Origin: JBBSBY01 sp038250835
GTDB taxonomy: Bacteria > Desulfobacterota > Desulfomonilia > Desulfomonilales > Desulfomonilaceae
DNA: 64,000 nt
Assembly: GCA_038250835.1 (NCBI GenBank)
Contig: JBBSBY010000001.1
Location: forward strand, 184,020 to 248,019
Direction: 5' to 3'
The notes beneath the pieces are model-generated. The model made no database searches and was not told where the DNA came from. It saw nothing but the letters and a program-made list of their open reading frames with translations. Both the position numbers and the translations under genes were made by a program. Below, in pieces: positions 1-7,676 of this stretch (position 1 is its first letter; each line of letters begins with the position of its first letter).

Positions 1-122
1 GCGTAACGCATAGCCTGGTGGAGAATGGCCGGTTCAGTCGCTTCCGATGGTAATAATTCGTCCAGCTTTGATTCGACAAAACTTTTTCCACCGGATAAAT
101 AATCAAGCAGGTTTGTAGACAA
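1..122 (-). CDS. ispA: Polyprenyl synthetase (farnesyl/geranylgeranyl diphosphate synthase), N-terminal part only
   Basis: Only the first 40 or so codons are inside the window; the gene runs off the left edge. The visible peptide ends in LHQAMRY, the short motif (LHxAMRY) near the N-terminus of class I trans-prenyltransferases that condense isopentenyl diphosphate with allylic diphosphates. The TTG start at 122-120 directly follows the TAA stop of xseB (125-123) in the same frame, with no base between, so the two are surely cotranscribed and probably translationally coupled. The xseB-ispA order is common in bacterial isoprenoid operons, often followed by dxs. The DDxxD motifs lie outside the window, so product length cannot be judged. 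Confidence 0.75.
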   Translation of the reverse strand, partial: MSTNLLDYLSGGKSFVESKLDELLPSEATEPAILHQAMRY

Positions 123-365
123 TTATCCGTCACCTTCACCGAACGGAACTCGCTCCATATTAGCTAACAATTCTTCTATTTTTCCTTCAGCCTGATTGAG
201 AATACGAAAAAGATTCCGCGATACTCCTATGCCTTCCTCGAAAACCGTCAGGCTGTCATCCAACGTCAACCCGCCATGTTCAAGCTTTTCCACTATAGAT
301 CTTAGACGGTCCAACTGACCGTCAAAAGTTTCGGCAGGGTCCGGCTTATCTTTGGGTTTTTTCAT
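123..365 (-). CDS. xseB: Exodeoxyribonuclease VII small subunit
   Basis: The 80-residue product has the usual size and composition of XseB, the small helical subunit that binds several-fold to XseA in the ssDNA exonuclease VII. Family signatures visible are FDGQLDRLRSIVEKLEHGG near residues 14-32 and LTLDDSLTVFEEG at about 33-45, followed by a long helix. The start is ATG at 365 with only a weak purine stretch upstream. The gene directly abuts ispA. xseA is not seen upstream: the next gene on this strand is 380 bp away and unrelated, so the large subunit must be encoded elsewhere. Confidence 0.9.
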   Translation of the reverse strand: MKKPKDKPDPAETFDGQLDRLRSIVEKLEHGGLTLDDSLTVFEEGIGVSRNLFRILNQAEGKIEELLANMERVPFGEGDG

Positions 366-746
366 TTAATTCTCTAATTTACGGTGAGCGACAAGGTCTG
401 CACGTAATTATCCAAGGAAAAGATTTACTTCATTCAACGTTCAACGGCGAATCAGTCGATTAGCAAAGAATAATCTACCAGCAGAAGTTTTTTGCGCCCA
501 ATCAAATATGCTTGTTTATCGCGGCAAATACAGATCCACGCCAACAACATCGGCGTTATTTCAGCTAAGCGCTGAGTTTAGCTTTTTATTAGCTGATCTC
601 GCAATCCCTGTGCGACAATGCGCCGGTCTTAGGTAAGTATACTCATTGTAAGTCGCGACTACACGCTCGAAATTGAAGGAATGTCCCACGACCAGGGGCT
701 ATAATGTCGTCAATCAAATCGGTATTGAAGTGCGAAAAAACACCAG
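366..746. other. Intergenic stretch without a recognised gene
   Basis: No supported gene is seen here. An imperfect hairpin at 563-583 (AGCTAA/TTAGCT) is followed by four T on the plus strand, but no plus-strand gene precedes it. Confidence 0.4.
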
Positions 747-1286
747 CTAGTTCTTCTGATCGTCATCCGAAATAAGTTCGCTCAATTCCCTCTTTGCCGC
801 AACAAATCCCGGATCAATATTGACGGCTTTCGTGAAACACTGTAAAGCGTCTTCGGAACGCATGAAGTAGCGTTTCAATATATAACCTTCGAGGTAATAG
901 CCCTCGGCCAATTTTTGGGGCAAAATCCTGCTGATCAACTCTTTTATTTTATTTGAGTTTTGAACATCCACGAGAGCCGATTTAACGTACTGGGCCGCGA
1001 AATTCTGATGCAGCCGAGCTTTAATTTTTGTTTGCGCAAGTGAGTATAGGACATCGGAATAAAGACTTTGATCCACCGGCTCGTTTAACTCAATGATATC
1101 TCTAGCTTCATCCAGGAGGTCAATAGCTTCCAAATAGTGAGTGGCGTTAGCAAGCTCCAGCCCGGAGTTCAACAATTTTTCAGCAAAGTAGACATCGTTA
1201 GCGCCTGCGAAAAGCGCTTTTGTCGAAAAAACCAGCAGTATGTAGAGCAATATACCGAGTATTTTAAAGCGTCGCATATCGCGCAT
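747..1286 (-). CDS. Exported TPR-like helical protein
   Basis: The product of about 179 residues begins with a basic and hydrophobic signal segment (RRFKILGILLYILLVF) with a likely cleavage site after ALFAGA. The mature part is a helical repeat resembling tetratricopeptide repeats: AEKLLNSGLELANATHYLEAI near the start, and a good C-terminal TPR, EDALQCFTKAVNIDPGFVAAK. TPR proteins of this kind scaffold periplasmic or outer-membrane complexes, but no partner can be named. The frame is open upstream to a TTG at 1304; ATG at 1286 or 1277 is more natural, and no clear ribosome binding site decides between them. It is followed upstream on the same strand by the VWA-OmpA gene, 68 bp away, so the two may be cotranscribed. 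Confidence 0.6.
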   Translation of the reverse strand: MRDMRRFKILGILLYILLVFSTKALFAGANDVYFAEKLLNSGLELANATHYLEAIDLLDEARDIIELNEPVDQSLYSDVLYSLAQTKIKARLHQNFAAQYVKSALVDVQNSNKIKELISRILPQKLAEGYYLEGYILKRYFMRSEDALQCFTKAVNIDPGFVAAKRELSELISDDDQKN

Positions 1287-1354
1287 TATACCGCATTCAT
1301 TCAAAAAAATTCCAATGTTTGCCGCAACAAGCTTTAGCCGGGCCGACTACGCAT

Positions 1355-2413
1355 CTACTGAACAATCTCGAACTCAACTCGTCTTCCAAAACGATCCTGC
1401 CTTATTCCTGAAGGCGCCTGCAACATTGTTTGGCCCGACCCATGAGCGATAATGCTTATTTGAGTGGACGGCACTTTGTATGCGCTGATAAGGTGATGAG
1501 CCACGGCTTCGGCTCTCTTTTTAGATAACTTCAAATTGTGGTCGGCCTTACCCTTACCGTCTGAAAAACCGTGCAATATTACCCTCGCGGCGGGATTGGC
1601 GCGCATCGCGTTGGCGACCGCCTGCAAAGCCGCCATATTGGCTGCGTCAGCGGATGGTTCCTTGGATCTGAGGGAATAGTTATTTGAATCAAATGTCACC
1701 ACACCAATGGACTCATGTGCGCCGGCGGCAGGCCCCGACGGTTTTGCGCAAGGTGTCACAAGGTGACGCTTCATCCAGGCGTACCAAGGCGCGGAGGAAG
1801 TAATTTGATCGGCCGAGGTGTAGACTCCTCGGCACTTCTCGGCAATTCCTTTAAGATAAAATCTACCGTCCGGCGAACCGCCGATTTGAACTGCGTGGAT
1901 TTCGAGATCAGGGTTGTTCTGGCACATCCTTTCAGCAATTTGGATAGGATCGGCTTTGCATGACTCCGTGCCCGCGCCGACCACCAGAATGATCGTTTTA
2001 CCCGTCAAACCGGCGACATCGTCGGCAGCGGCCTTCAAACCTGCGGCAAAGGAACTGACTCCATAGGAGACCGTTTTCGGAAACGCGTTCATGAAGCGCT
2101 CAGGGTCCCAGGGCTGAACGGCAAGGATGCTTTCCGTATTTTCGCAGCCCAATCCGACCTTTAGTCCCCAGTGCCTTAAACCCACATTAAAAAAACCATC
2201 TGCGGTAATTGGGATAGCCTGGCTAAAATACGCCATTTGTTGTAAAAGAGCGCTGTAATTATCTTTATCCTTCATCTGACCTGAGGCGTCGAAGAGCACC
2301 AGTATATTTTGAATTCGCTTACAATCATCAGCTTTGGCCGACACGGCCGATGTTATGACTATCACCAGGCAACACAAAAATATGAATATTTGGCTCCTGC
2401 GCGCTGATTTCAT
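1355..2413 (-). CDS. Exported protein with von Willebrand A domain and C-terminal OmpA/MotB domain
   Basis: After a signal peptide (residues 1 to about 28) comes a VWA domain of roughly 180 residues beginning at NILVLFDASG, then a linker with Pro/Ala, then an OmpA-like peptidoglycan-binding domain (IGVVTFDSNNYSL, HGFSDGKGKADHN, LKLSKKRAEAVAHHL, GRRVEFEI). The OmpA domain should anchor the protein to the cell wall while the VWA domain binds a partner in the periplasm. The MIDAS motif is altered: DASGQ in place of DxSxS, so metal binding may be weak. The ATG at 2413 is chosen because AAGGAGG lies at ideal spacing before it; a longer reading to 2437 lacks this. Confidence 0.8.
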   Translation of the reverse strand: MKSARRSQIFIFLCCLVIVITSAVSAKADDCKRIQNILVLFDASGQMKDKDNYSALLQQMAYFSQAIPITADGFFNVGLRHWGLKVGLGCENTESILAVQPWDPERFMNAFPKTVSYGVSSFAAGLKAAADDVAGLTGKTIILVVGAGTESCKADPIQIAERMCQNNPDLEIHAVQIGGSPDGRFYLKGIAEKCRGVYTSADQITSSAPWYAWMKRHLVTPCAKPSGPAAGAHESIGVVTFDSNNYSLRSKEPSADAANMAALQAVANAMRANPAARVILHGFSDGKGKADHNLKLSKKRAEAVAHHLISAYKVPSTQISIIAHGSGQTMLQAPSGIRQDRFGRRVEFEIVQ

Positions 2414-2595
2414 AATGCCTCCTTGCGTTTCTCGCAACTGCCGACAATTTCGAGGGAATTACCAAAGACTTACAAGTCTGTCAAGTTTTGCAGTAAAAAT
2501 GCGCAAGTTGAGTCGAATCTGTGGAATATTCAGTCACATGGACTTTGTAGTCTTTATCTAACAGTGAATTGTACAGTCGAGGCGCGGATTATTAC

Positions 2596-3054
2596 ATGGG
2601 AACCGCGAATAACTCTGAGCATTTGCATATACTTGCGCTCTGCGTTTTTGTTATCGGGGCGTCCTTTGTGATTGCGCCCGCTGAAAACGGCGGCCTACGG
2701 ATACCGGTCCCGTTGATTGGGAACTACGAATTGCCGGCCATGTGCATGAGCAAAATAGTCTTTGATGCGCCATGTCCCGGTTGCGGATTAACCAGGAGCT
2801 TTGTGTCGCTGGCTCATGGAGAATGCGTGACGGCGTTTTTACTAAATCCTGCAGGGCCACTCCTTTTCATCATCTGTTTAATACAAATACCGTACAGATA
2901 TTTTAAATACAATCAGAGCCCTTCAAAATTAATTAAGATTATTGACGCCCATTCGGAGAAAATCGCCTGGGGGGTGTTGGTATTCATGCTGTGCGCATGG
3001 ACTACACGAATGTTCTGCATCTATATTCACCCCTATATTATTGCTTTTTATTAA
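2596..3054 (+). CDS. DUF2752 family membrane protein
   Basis: A small integral membrane protein of about 152 residues. It contains the DUF2752 hallmark, a CPGCGLTRS motif followed by a helix and a second hydrophobic segment (LNPAGPLLFIICLIQIPYRYF), with an additional C-terminal membrane helix. The two cysteines of CPxCG could bind metal or be redox active; the family's function is not known. An alternative in-frame TTG start at 2569 adds nine residues. It is divergent from the VWA-OmpA gene on its left. The perfect hairpin after it at 3187-3206 lacks a T-run. Confidence 0.7.
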   Translation: MGTANNSEHLHILALCVFVIGASFVIAPAENGGLRIPVPLIGNYELPAMCMSKIVFDAPCPGCGLTRSFVSLAHGECVTAFLLNPAGPLLFIICLIQIPYRYFKYNQSPSKLIKIIDAHSEKIAWGVLVFMLCAWTTRMFCIYIHPYIIAFY

Positions 3055-3186
3055 CAAACATTGCCGGCAAGAGCGAGGTGTTCAAAGCCACTAAGGTTGG
3101 GTAAAGGATCTTCTATAGGTGTATTAGAAGCACATAGCGAAATCGTGTAACAGGTGGAAATCGGCGGCTAATTTTAACTGAACGCC

Positions 3187-3206
3187 GGAGCCGCGTTATC
3201 GGCTCC
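3187..3206. repeat. Perfect 7-bp stem hairpin in the 3055-3408 gap
   Basis: GGAGCCG, a six-base loop, then CGGCTCC. No T-run follows on either strand, so it is a structured 3' end at best. The remaining part of this 350-bp gap contains only the promoter listed at 3252-3281. Confidence 0.4.
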
Positions 3207-3251
3207 CCAACAATCAGTTTGAATTTGGAACCAATTCCTGGACATAAAATG

Positions 3252-3281
3252 TTGCCTGATTTTTCTAATACGTAATATAAT
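3252..3281 (+). promoter_or_regulatory. Candidate sigma-70 promoter for the ankyrin gene
   Basis: TTGCCT at 3252-3257 and a perfect TATAAT at 3276-3281, 18 bp apart. The leader to the ankyrin start would be roughly 100-120 nt. Confidence 0.45.
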
Positions 3282-3408
3282 AACTATTCATTAATTTTTC
3301 TGCTGCTTTCTCCTTTAACCATATACGACTCTCCGGGTTTGAGCATGAATCATTCTCATTCTCAGCTTTGTCACGTGAACATTGATTATGAATTTACTGG
3401 GGTGGGTA

Positions 3409-4560
3409 ATGACTGACGAATTAGTAAAAGTATCTTTATTGGCTGAACTTTTTCCACATAATGAGAGCCCTGATTTTGACACCGGCTCGCACAGCGTTAA
3501 TAAAGAAGAATTGGATAATGGGCTTATAGAAGCATCACTCGAAGGAGATACGGAGATAGTTGATTTGATGATCTCTTCGGGCGCTGAGTTAAACGCTAGA
3601 AACTCTAATGGAGATACCGCCCTTGTTCTTGCCGCTTATGAGGGTCACGCCCGTATAGTAGAGCTGTTATTACAAAAGGGGGCGGATATTAATGGGCAAA
3701 GTGAATACGGTAATACGGCTCTTTCCCGCGCAGCTTACAAAGGCCGCCTATCGGTAGCCAAACTATTGGTTTCCAAAGGAGCGGATATCAGAGCTAAAAA
3801 CAAGTACGGCAATTCACCATTAATAGAGGCCACGATCGGCGGTCACATTGAAGTAACCAAGTTTCTGCTGGATTCGGGAGCAAACCCAGATGACGCCGAT
3901 AATATCGGCAGCACGGTCCTTATAATTGCCGCCAGTCTTGGGAGGAAAGAAATCGTTAAGCTTGTGCTGAGTTATGGAGCTGACGAACATATCAAGAACA
4001 AATCAGGTAATTCTCCTTTGATTGTCGCCTGTCGTGGCGGCTACAGCCGGATAGTGGAGCTGTTACTGGACGCAGGGGCAAAGATTGATGATCCGGATCA
4101 TAGAAATAATACACCATTAGTTGTGGCCGCTCGTGGTGGTTTCTCGGTCGTAGTTGATAGATTGGTTCGTTCAGGCGCAGACCTCGAATCGCGCGACGCG
4201 GGTGGGGCAACGCCTCTCATGCGCGCCTCCTACAGAGGTCACCGAGAAGTAATGAAAATACTTATCGACGCAGGCGCTGATGTCAACGCAGCGGACACTC
4301 GCAATGGTTTTACCGCACTGATGAAAACTTGCTATAAGGGGGGGTTAGCTGAAGCAAAACAGCTCATCGGCAGCGGCGCCGATGTAAACACTCTAGACAA
4401 AGCCGGTCACACATGTCTAATGATTGCGGCCTATCAGGCGCGGAAGGATTTCATTCAACTTCTTCTCCAAAATGGAGCTGATATATCCATCAAAGACAAC
4501 TCGGGTAAGAGCGCTTTTGACTATGCTCAATCACAGCAAGTTCAAGAATTGATAATGTAG
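3409..4560 (+). CDS. Ankyrin-repeat protein, about eleven repeats
   Basis: After a 30-45-residue N-terminal tail the protein is one array of about eleven 33-residue ankyrin repeats (consensus G.TAL..AA..GH..IV.LLL..GAD.N....). No signal peptide, membrane segment or catalytic domain is seen, so a cytoplasmic protein-binding role is likely. Repeats carry NKYGNSPL or NTPLV-type variants, differing from the WTALMWA type found in the three ankyrin genes at 58.5-61.2 kb, so this is a separate lineage. ATG at 3409 is preceded by a G-rich stretch; ATG at 3388 and TTG at 3382 are in-frame alternatives. The C-terminus ends with a partial capping repeat (GKSAFDYAQS). Confidence 0.85.
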   Translation: MTDELVKVSLLAELFPHNESPDFDTGSHSVNKEELDNGLIEASLEGDTEIVDLMISSGAELNARNSNGDTALVLAAYEGHARIVELLLQKGADINGQSEYGNTALSRAAYKGRLSVAKLLVSKGADIRAKNKYGNSPLIEATIGGHIEVTKFLLDSGANPDDADNIGSTVLIIAASLGRKEIVKLVLSYGADEHIKNKSGNSPLIVACRGGYSRIVELLLDAGAKIDDPDHRNNTPLVVAARGGFSVVVDRLVRSGADLESRDAGGATPLMRASYRGHREVMKILIDAGADVNAADTRNGFTALMKTCYKGGLAEAKQLIGSGADVNTLDKAGHTCLMIAAYQARKDFIQLLLQNGADISIKDNSGKSAFDYAQSQQVQELIM

Positions 4561-4570
4561 TACGATGTCC

Positions 4571-4589
4571 TTGATTCAAAATGAATCAA
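4571..4589. promoter_or_regulatory. Inverted repeat between ankyrin and LuxR genes
   Basis: TTGATTC, five-base spacer, GAATCAA: a perfect 7-bp inverted repeat 11 bp after the ankyrin stop. No T-run follows, so an operator for the following LuxR-type gene is as likely as a terminator. Confidence 0.35.
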
Positions 4590-4747
4590 AACTGTTCTCA
4601 TTTCGTGTAAATTGTACTATACTGTTCTAAGTAAGTTATACTGATTATTATGACGGTAGTAATACCAAAGCGAATTGCTCACTCTATGGTCACCGTAAAG
4701 TCCAATCCTGTTTAGAAGCAGATTTAAACGTCTGGAGCATCGACGGC

Positions 4748-6232
4748 ATGAGAGATGTTAGCGAGCCGCATCTCAGGGAGGCGGAAGATCAGTTTTCCGA
4801 CACGCAGGATCTCCCGCGAATGCAGTTTATCCTCGATGATACCGATCAACTATTACCTAAAACAAACTTACCGTCGCAGGATCTGGGAGCATTAATAAAG
4901 CAATCATTTTTGGGGAAATTATTTTCGGCTTTTCCAATTCATCTGCTTGCGTTGGAACCACCCAGCCGAATAGTTTACGCAAATCCATCCTTTGTAGATT
5001 TTTTTGGTTTTCCCGACATAACAGGCGCCGATTACTGCTCACTGTTCACCCATAAAAAACACGCTGAAAAAGTTGAAAAAATCATCAAGAGTATATTTGA
5101 AACAGACAAGGCTTGGGTGATACAAGCGCCTCTCACGCTGGCCGGATACAAAAGACAAGTCCGCTGTCGCCTTATTCCTATGCGACTAGTGTCTAAACAA
5201 ATGTTAATAGCCGCATTGCAGGATATTACTGCGGAAAGTAAATTCCACACTTTCAGCCGCAAGTATGAAAAATTGACGGACGGCATGCCCATGGGTTTAT
5301 GTGAATTTTGTCTCAACTCACCCGTGCCGATTAAACGTAACGCCGAACTCTTCGTCTCCAGTATTTTGAAGTCACATATTGTCCTTTCAAATAAGATTTT
5401 TAGAGAGCTGTGTCCGGGATTTGTCGATGATACCCTTATCCCATGCACATTTGAAAGCGTCTTCGGCCACGATAGTTTCATAAGGAAATTGCTTCACGAT
5501 TGGCACGAGAGCGGCTCAACCCCAACTACGGTTACCATGGAAGCCGGTGATAATAAAGGAGAAGCTAAACAATTTGAAAGCACGCTCATTGCGGATTGTC
5601 CAGGTGATATTTTGCAGGGTTTTTGGCTTTTCGCAAAGGAGGTTTCCCCACCGGAGCCGATTTCGGTGTTTGCGGGAGATGGAAAAATGTTTACGGCCCC
5701 TGATCCATGCCCGGTTTATAACCTGCCGAACGATCTGGCACATGATAACGGCGATAAGCCATTATCTAATAATGAGACGAATGAGGCCCTCAAAATAATT
5801 ATTGCCGGCATTGAAGACCAGAAGAAAATCCTTGAAAAGCGCATTTGCGACAAAGTTAAAGCGGTAACGCAACCACTTCTCGATCATCTAAGAGCTGAAG
5901 CCTCTACGCAAAAAATGACGGATATGATTGGGTTGCTTGAAACCAAGTTAAATGATTTATCTGCGGGCTTCCATCCGGCGCTTCTTCGGAAAGGTCATTT
6001 ACTGACTCTCAGGGAATTGCGCATTTGCGAGTTAGTCGTTTCAGGTTTGACATCCAAAGAAATCGCAAAAATAATGGGTGTTTCACCGCAGACAATATTT
6101 TTCCACAGATCCAACATCAGGAAAAAACTGGGACTTACCGGGAGCGCAGGAGACCTATCTTCCTACTTAAGAGAAGAAGTCGCTAATCACGACCTTCCGC
6201 AAACGGATCAAACAAAGTCACGTCCTTCATAG
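4748..6232 (+). CDS. PAS-domain LuxR-type transcriptional regulator
   Basis: The 494-residue protein has a PAS-like domain near residues 55-155 (EPPSRIVYANPSFVDFFG, then VIQAPLTLAGYKRQVRCRLIP), a less clear middle region that may be a second PAS fold, a helical segment at about 345-400, and a C-terminal LuxR/NarL helix-turn-helix at about 415-475 (LTLRELRICELVVSGLTSKE, then IAKIMGVSPQTIFFHRSNIR, then KKLGL). It should sense a small molecule or redox state and bind DNA; there is no receiver domain and no transmembrane segment. The 3' end overlaps the convergent NIL-ferredoxin gene by 50 bp. GGAG lies about 10 bases before the ATG. Confidence 0.85.
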   Translation: MRDVSEPHLREAEDQFSDTQDLPRMQFILDDTDQLLPKTNLPSQDLGALIKQSFLGKLFSAFPIHLLALEPPSRIVYANPSFVDFFGFPDITGADYCSLFTHKKHAEKVEKIIKSIFETDKAWVIQAPLTLAGYKRQVRCRLIPMRLVSKQMLIAALQDITAESKFHTFSRKYEKLTDGMPMGLCEFCLNSPVPIKRNAELFVSSILKSHIVLSNKIFRELCPGFVDDTLIPCTFESVFGHDSFIRKLLHDWHESGSTPTTVTMEAGDNKGEAKQFESTLIADCPGDILQGFWLFAKEVSPPEPISVFAGDGKMFTAPDPCPVYNLPNDLAHDNGDKPLSNNETNEALKIIIAGIEDQKKILEKRICDKVKAVTQPLLDHLRAEASTQKMTDMIGLLETKLNDLSAGFHPALLRKGHLLTLRELRICELVVSGLTSKEIAKIMGVSPQTIFFHRSNIRKKLGLTGSAGDLSSYLREEVANHDLPQTDQTKSRPS

Positions 6233-6620
6233 CTCCAAACGGACACGCCAACCCGCAAATTCCACAAGCCACGCATTTCTCCACATCAAAAACGGTTTTC
6301 ATTCCAGGGCGCTGCACACTCAGAGCCTCCGTTGGGCACAAGCCGGTACAGGCGCCGCAATGGACGCACAAATCTTCCTCGCGCCACACTCTGTTGGATA
6401 GAGGTTCTACGTCCACTTTATGATCTTCGAGGAACTTGATCCCTTTTGCTATGGTTTCATCATCTCCGCGTAGTTCAAGCAGAATTCGGCCTTCTCTGCG
6501 AGGGAGAATCTTGGCTTCCAATATGTTGAAAACGAGATCGAAATCTTTGGCGAGTCGATAAATCACCGGTTTATACATTATATTGGATTTGAAAATGAGT
6601 AATACATTTTTGGACGCCAT
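6183..6620 (-). CDS. NIL-domain ferredoxin with two 4Fe-4S clusters
   Basis: Residues 1-75 form the NIL domain (the fold at the end of methionine ABC ATPases), and the C-terminal half carries two classical CxxCxxCxxxCP motifs with Cys at 85, 88, 91, 95 and 116, 119, 122, 126. In methanogens such proteins work with DUF39/COG1900 proteins to make homocysteine from aspartate semialdehyde and sulfide; the same pairing is seen here with the DUF39 gene upstream. A strong AAGGAGAGGG ribosome site precedes ATG 6620. A repeat element separates it from UPF0280. Its last 50 bp overlap the convergent LuxR gene. Confidence 0.9.
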   Translation of the reverse strand: MASKNVLLIFKSNIMYKPVIYRLAKDFDLVFNILEAKILPRREGRILLELRGDDETIAKGIKFLEDHKVDVEPLSNRVWREEDLCVHCGACTGLCPTEALSVQRPGMKTVFDVEKCVACGICGLACPFGAMKDVTLFDPFAEGRD

Positions 6621-6634
6621 TAGCCCTCTCCTTT

Positions 6635-6666
6635 CGTTTATATAGTGAATCGTTTATATAGTGAAT
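6635..6666. repeat. Perfect 16-bp tandem duplication
   Basis: The 16-mer starting CGTTTATATAG occupies 6635-6650 and again 6651-6666 without a base between. It sits at the border of the dispersed repeat that follows and directly upstream of the NIL-ferredoxin ribosome site. Confidence 0.85.
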
Positions 6667-6860
6667 CACGGATTTAATGATGGTTTCTTGAATTAGTCGG
6701 CTATCCGAGTCATTTAAAGCTATAAAGCTTTGTTATGTATTCAGAGCTCATCATCGTCTTTCCAGCGCATGCCGGCATCAGGAAGATCTGGGGGCCGGCT
6801 TGCGCTGCGACGACGGTTCAGAGGCTTTATTCGACAGAGCTTTCGAGACATCCTATATTA
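6655..6860. repeat. Dispersed intergenic repeat, copy A
   Basis: This 200-bp block matches copies at 41972-42136 and 57982-58210: head AATCACGGATT, middle palindromic core TCCAGCGCATGCCGG...CCGGCTTGCGCTGCGACGACGG, and tail CAGAGGCTTTATTCGACAGA ending GAGACATCCTAT. It lies between UPF0280 and the NIL ferredoxin. Confidence 0.75.
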
Positions 6861-6918
6861 CAATTTTGTGACCTTTCGATAATCGGCAAACAAGCGAGCA
6901 GAGCGGTCTGGGAAGGGT

Positions 6919-7665
6919 TCAATCGGAATGAGTATCCACCAATTCTATATCGCCCATCACCGCAAGTTTCTCACCCAGGATGACCAACGCCGCATCGATA
7001 CCGTTGATCGACATTGCCCACTTCACTCCGGACTCTAAATCAGAAGCTTTCTTGACGCGATTTCCCAAAGCGGTAGCGCAAGCATCCGCCAAAGCCGTAT
7101 TTTTGGCAATAACTACCGCGGCGTCCGCTCGACCTAAACTGAGGGACGGTCCCACCGTGGCCGACGAAGCGCAAATTCCCAACGGAATCGGGACGGCGTC
7201 CACTCTGATGCCTAATTTACCCGATAAAGGCGCCGCTCCGGCGTGTATGCCTACGATTATAGAATGATCCACTTTAATGAAAATGTCCCCACCGTTTTCG
7301 ACTATTACCTCAGGTGAATGCTCCAGTAGCCGGCGGCCAACATATTGTGCGATTGCGCCGGCTACCGCGGCCATTGGCCCTGTTCCGACTTTGGCTGAGG
7401 CCCTCAGCATATCGAGCGGAACCTCGCCGGCATTGAAACTCTCGGGTATGGGTTCAAGGCTGGTAAGGAAGGCGCCTCGCCTGGTGATAACCTCCTTTAC
7501 CTGCGCTCTGGCCGTTTCCACAAGATTCTTCGTAAGGGCGCTTAGGTCGGTTTTCGCTTTCACATATAGATCCGTTGATTCAACGGTTACTTGAAAAGCC
7601 ACAAAGCGATCCGACGTGTCGAACTCTCGATAATGCCGCTCTTCGTAGAGTATAGGATTGCGCAA
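6919..7665 (-). CDS. UPF0280 (COG2122) family protein, ApbE-like
   Basis: The 248-residue product matches the UPF0280 family: the N-terminal REFDTSDRFVAFQVTVESTD, the glycine-rich GTGPMAAVAGAIAQYVG, IVENGGDIFIKVD, and LGICASSATVGPSLSLGRAD. The family is a distant relative of ApbE FMN transferases and has been linked in methanogens to sulfur assimilation together with COG1900 proteins. Position between the DUF39 gene (11 bp upstream) and the NIL ferredoxin supports the same pathway. The start is TTG at 7665, chosen because upstream sequence belongs to the preceding gene and the family usually starts near here; the ribosome site is weak, suggesting coupling. Confidence 0.85.
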   Translation of the reverse strand: MRNPILYEERHYREFDTSDRFVAFQVTVESTDLYVKAKTDLSALTKNLVETARAQVKEVITRRGAFLTSLEPIPESFNAGEVPLDMLRASAKVGTGPMAAVAGAIAQYVGRRLLEHSPEVIVENGGDIFIKVDHSIIVGIHAGAAPLSGKLGIRVDAVPIPLGICASSATVGPSLSLGRADAAVVIAKNTALADACATALGNRVKKASDLESGVKWAMSINGIDAALVILGEKLAVMGDIELVDTHSD

Positions 7666-7676
7666 GGCTCGTCCGG

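Noticed and set aside
563..587. Hairpin with T-run between xseB and the TPR gene
   Set aside because: Orientation would end a plus-strand transcript, but no plus-strand gene precedes it; on the minus strand there is no T-run.
6735..6983. 82-codon frame at the right of the LuxR gene
   Set aside because: It reads through repeat copy A and into the UPF0280 gene on the opposite strand.
7277..7594. 105-codon open frame opposite UPF0280
   Set aside because: Antisense shadow of a well-supported gene, with composition rich in Ser/Ala/Thr as expected from reading the reverse frame.
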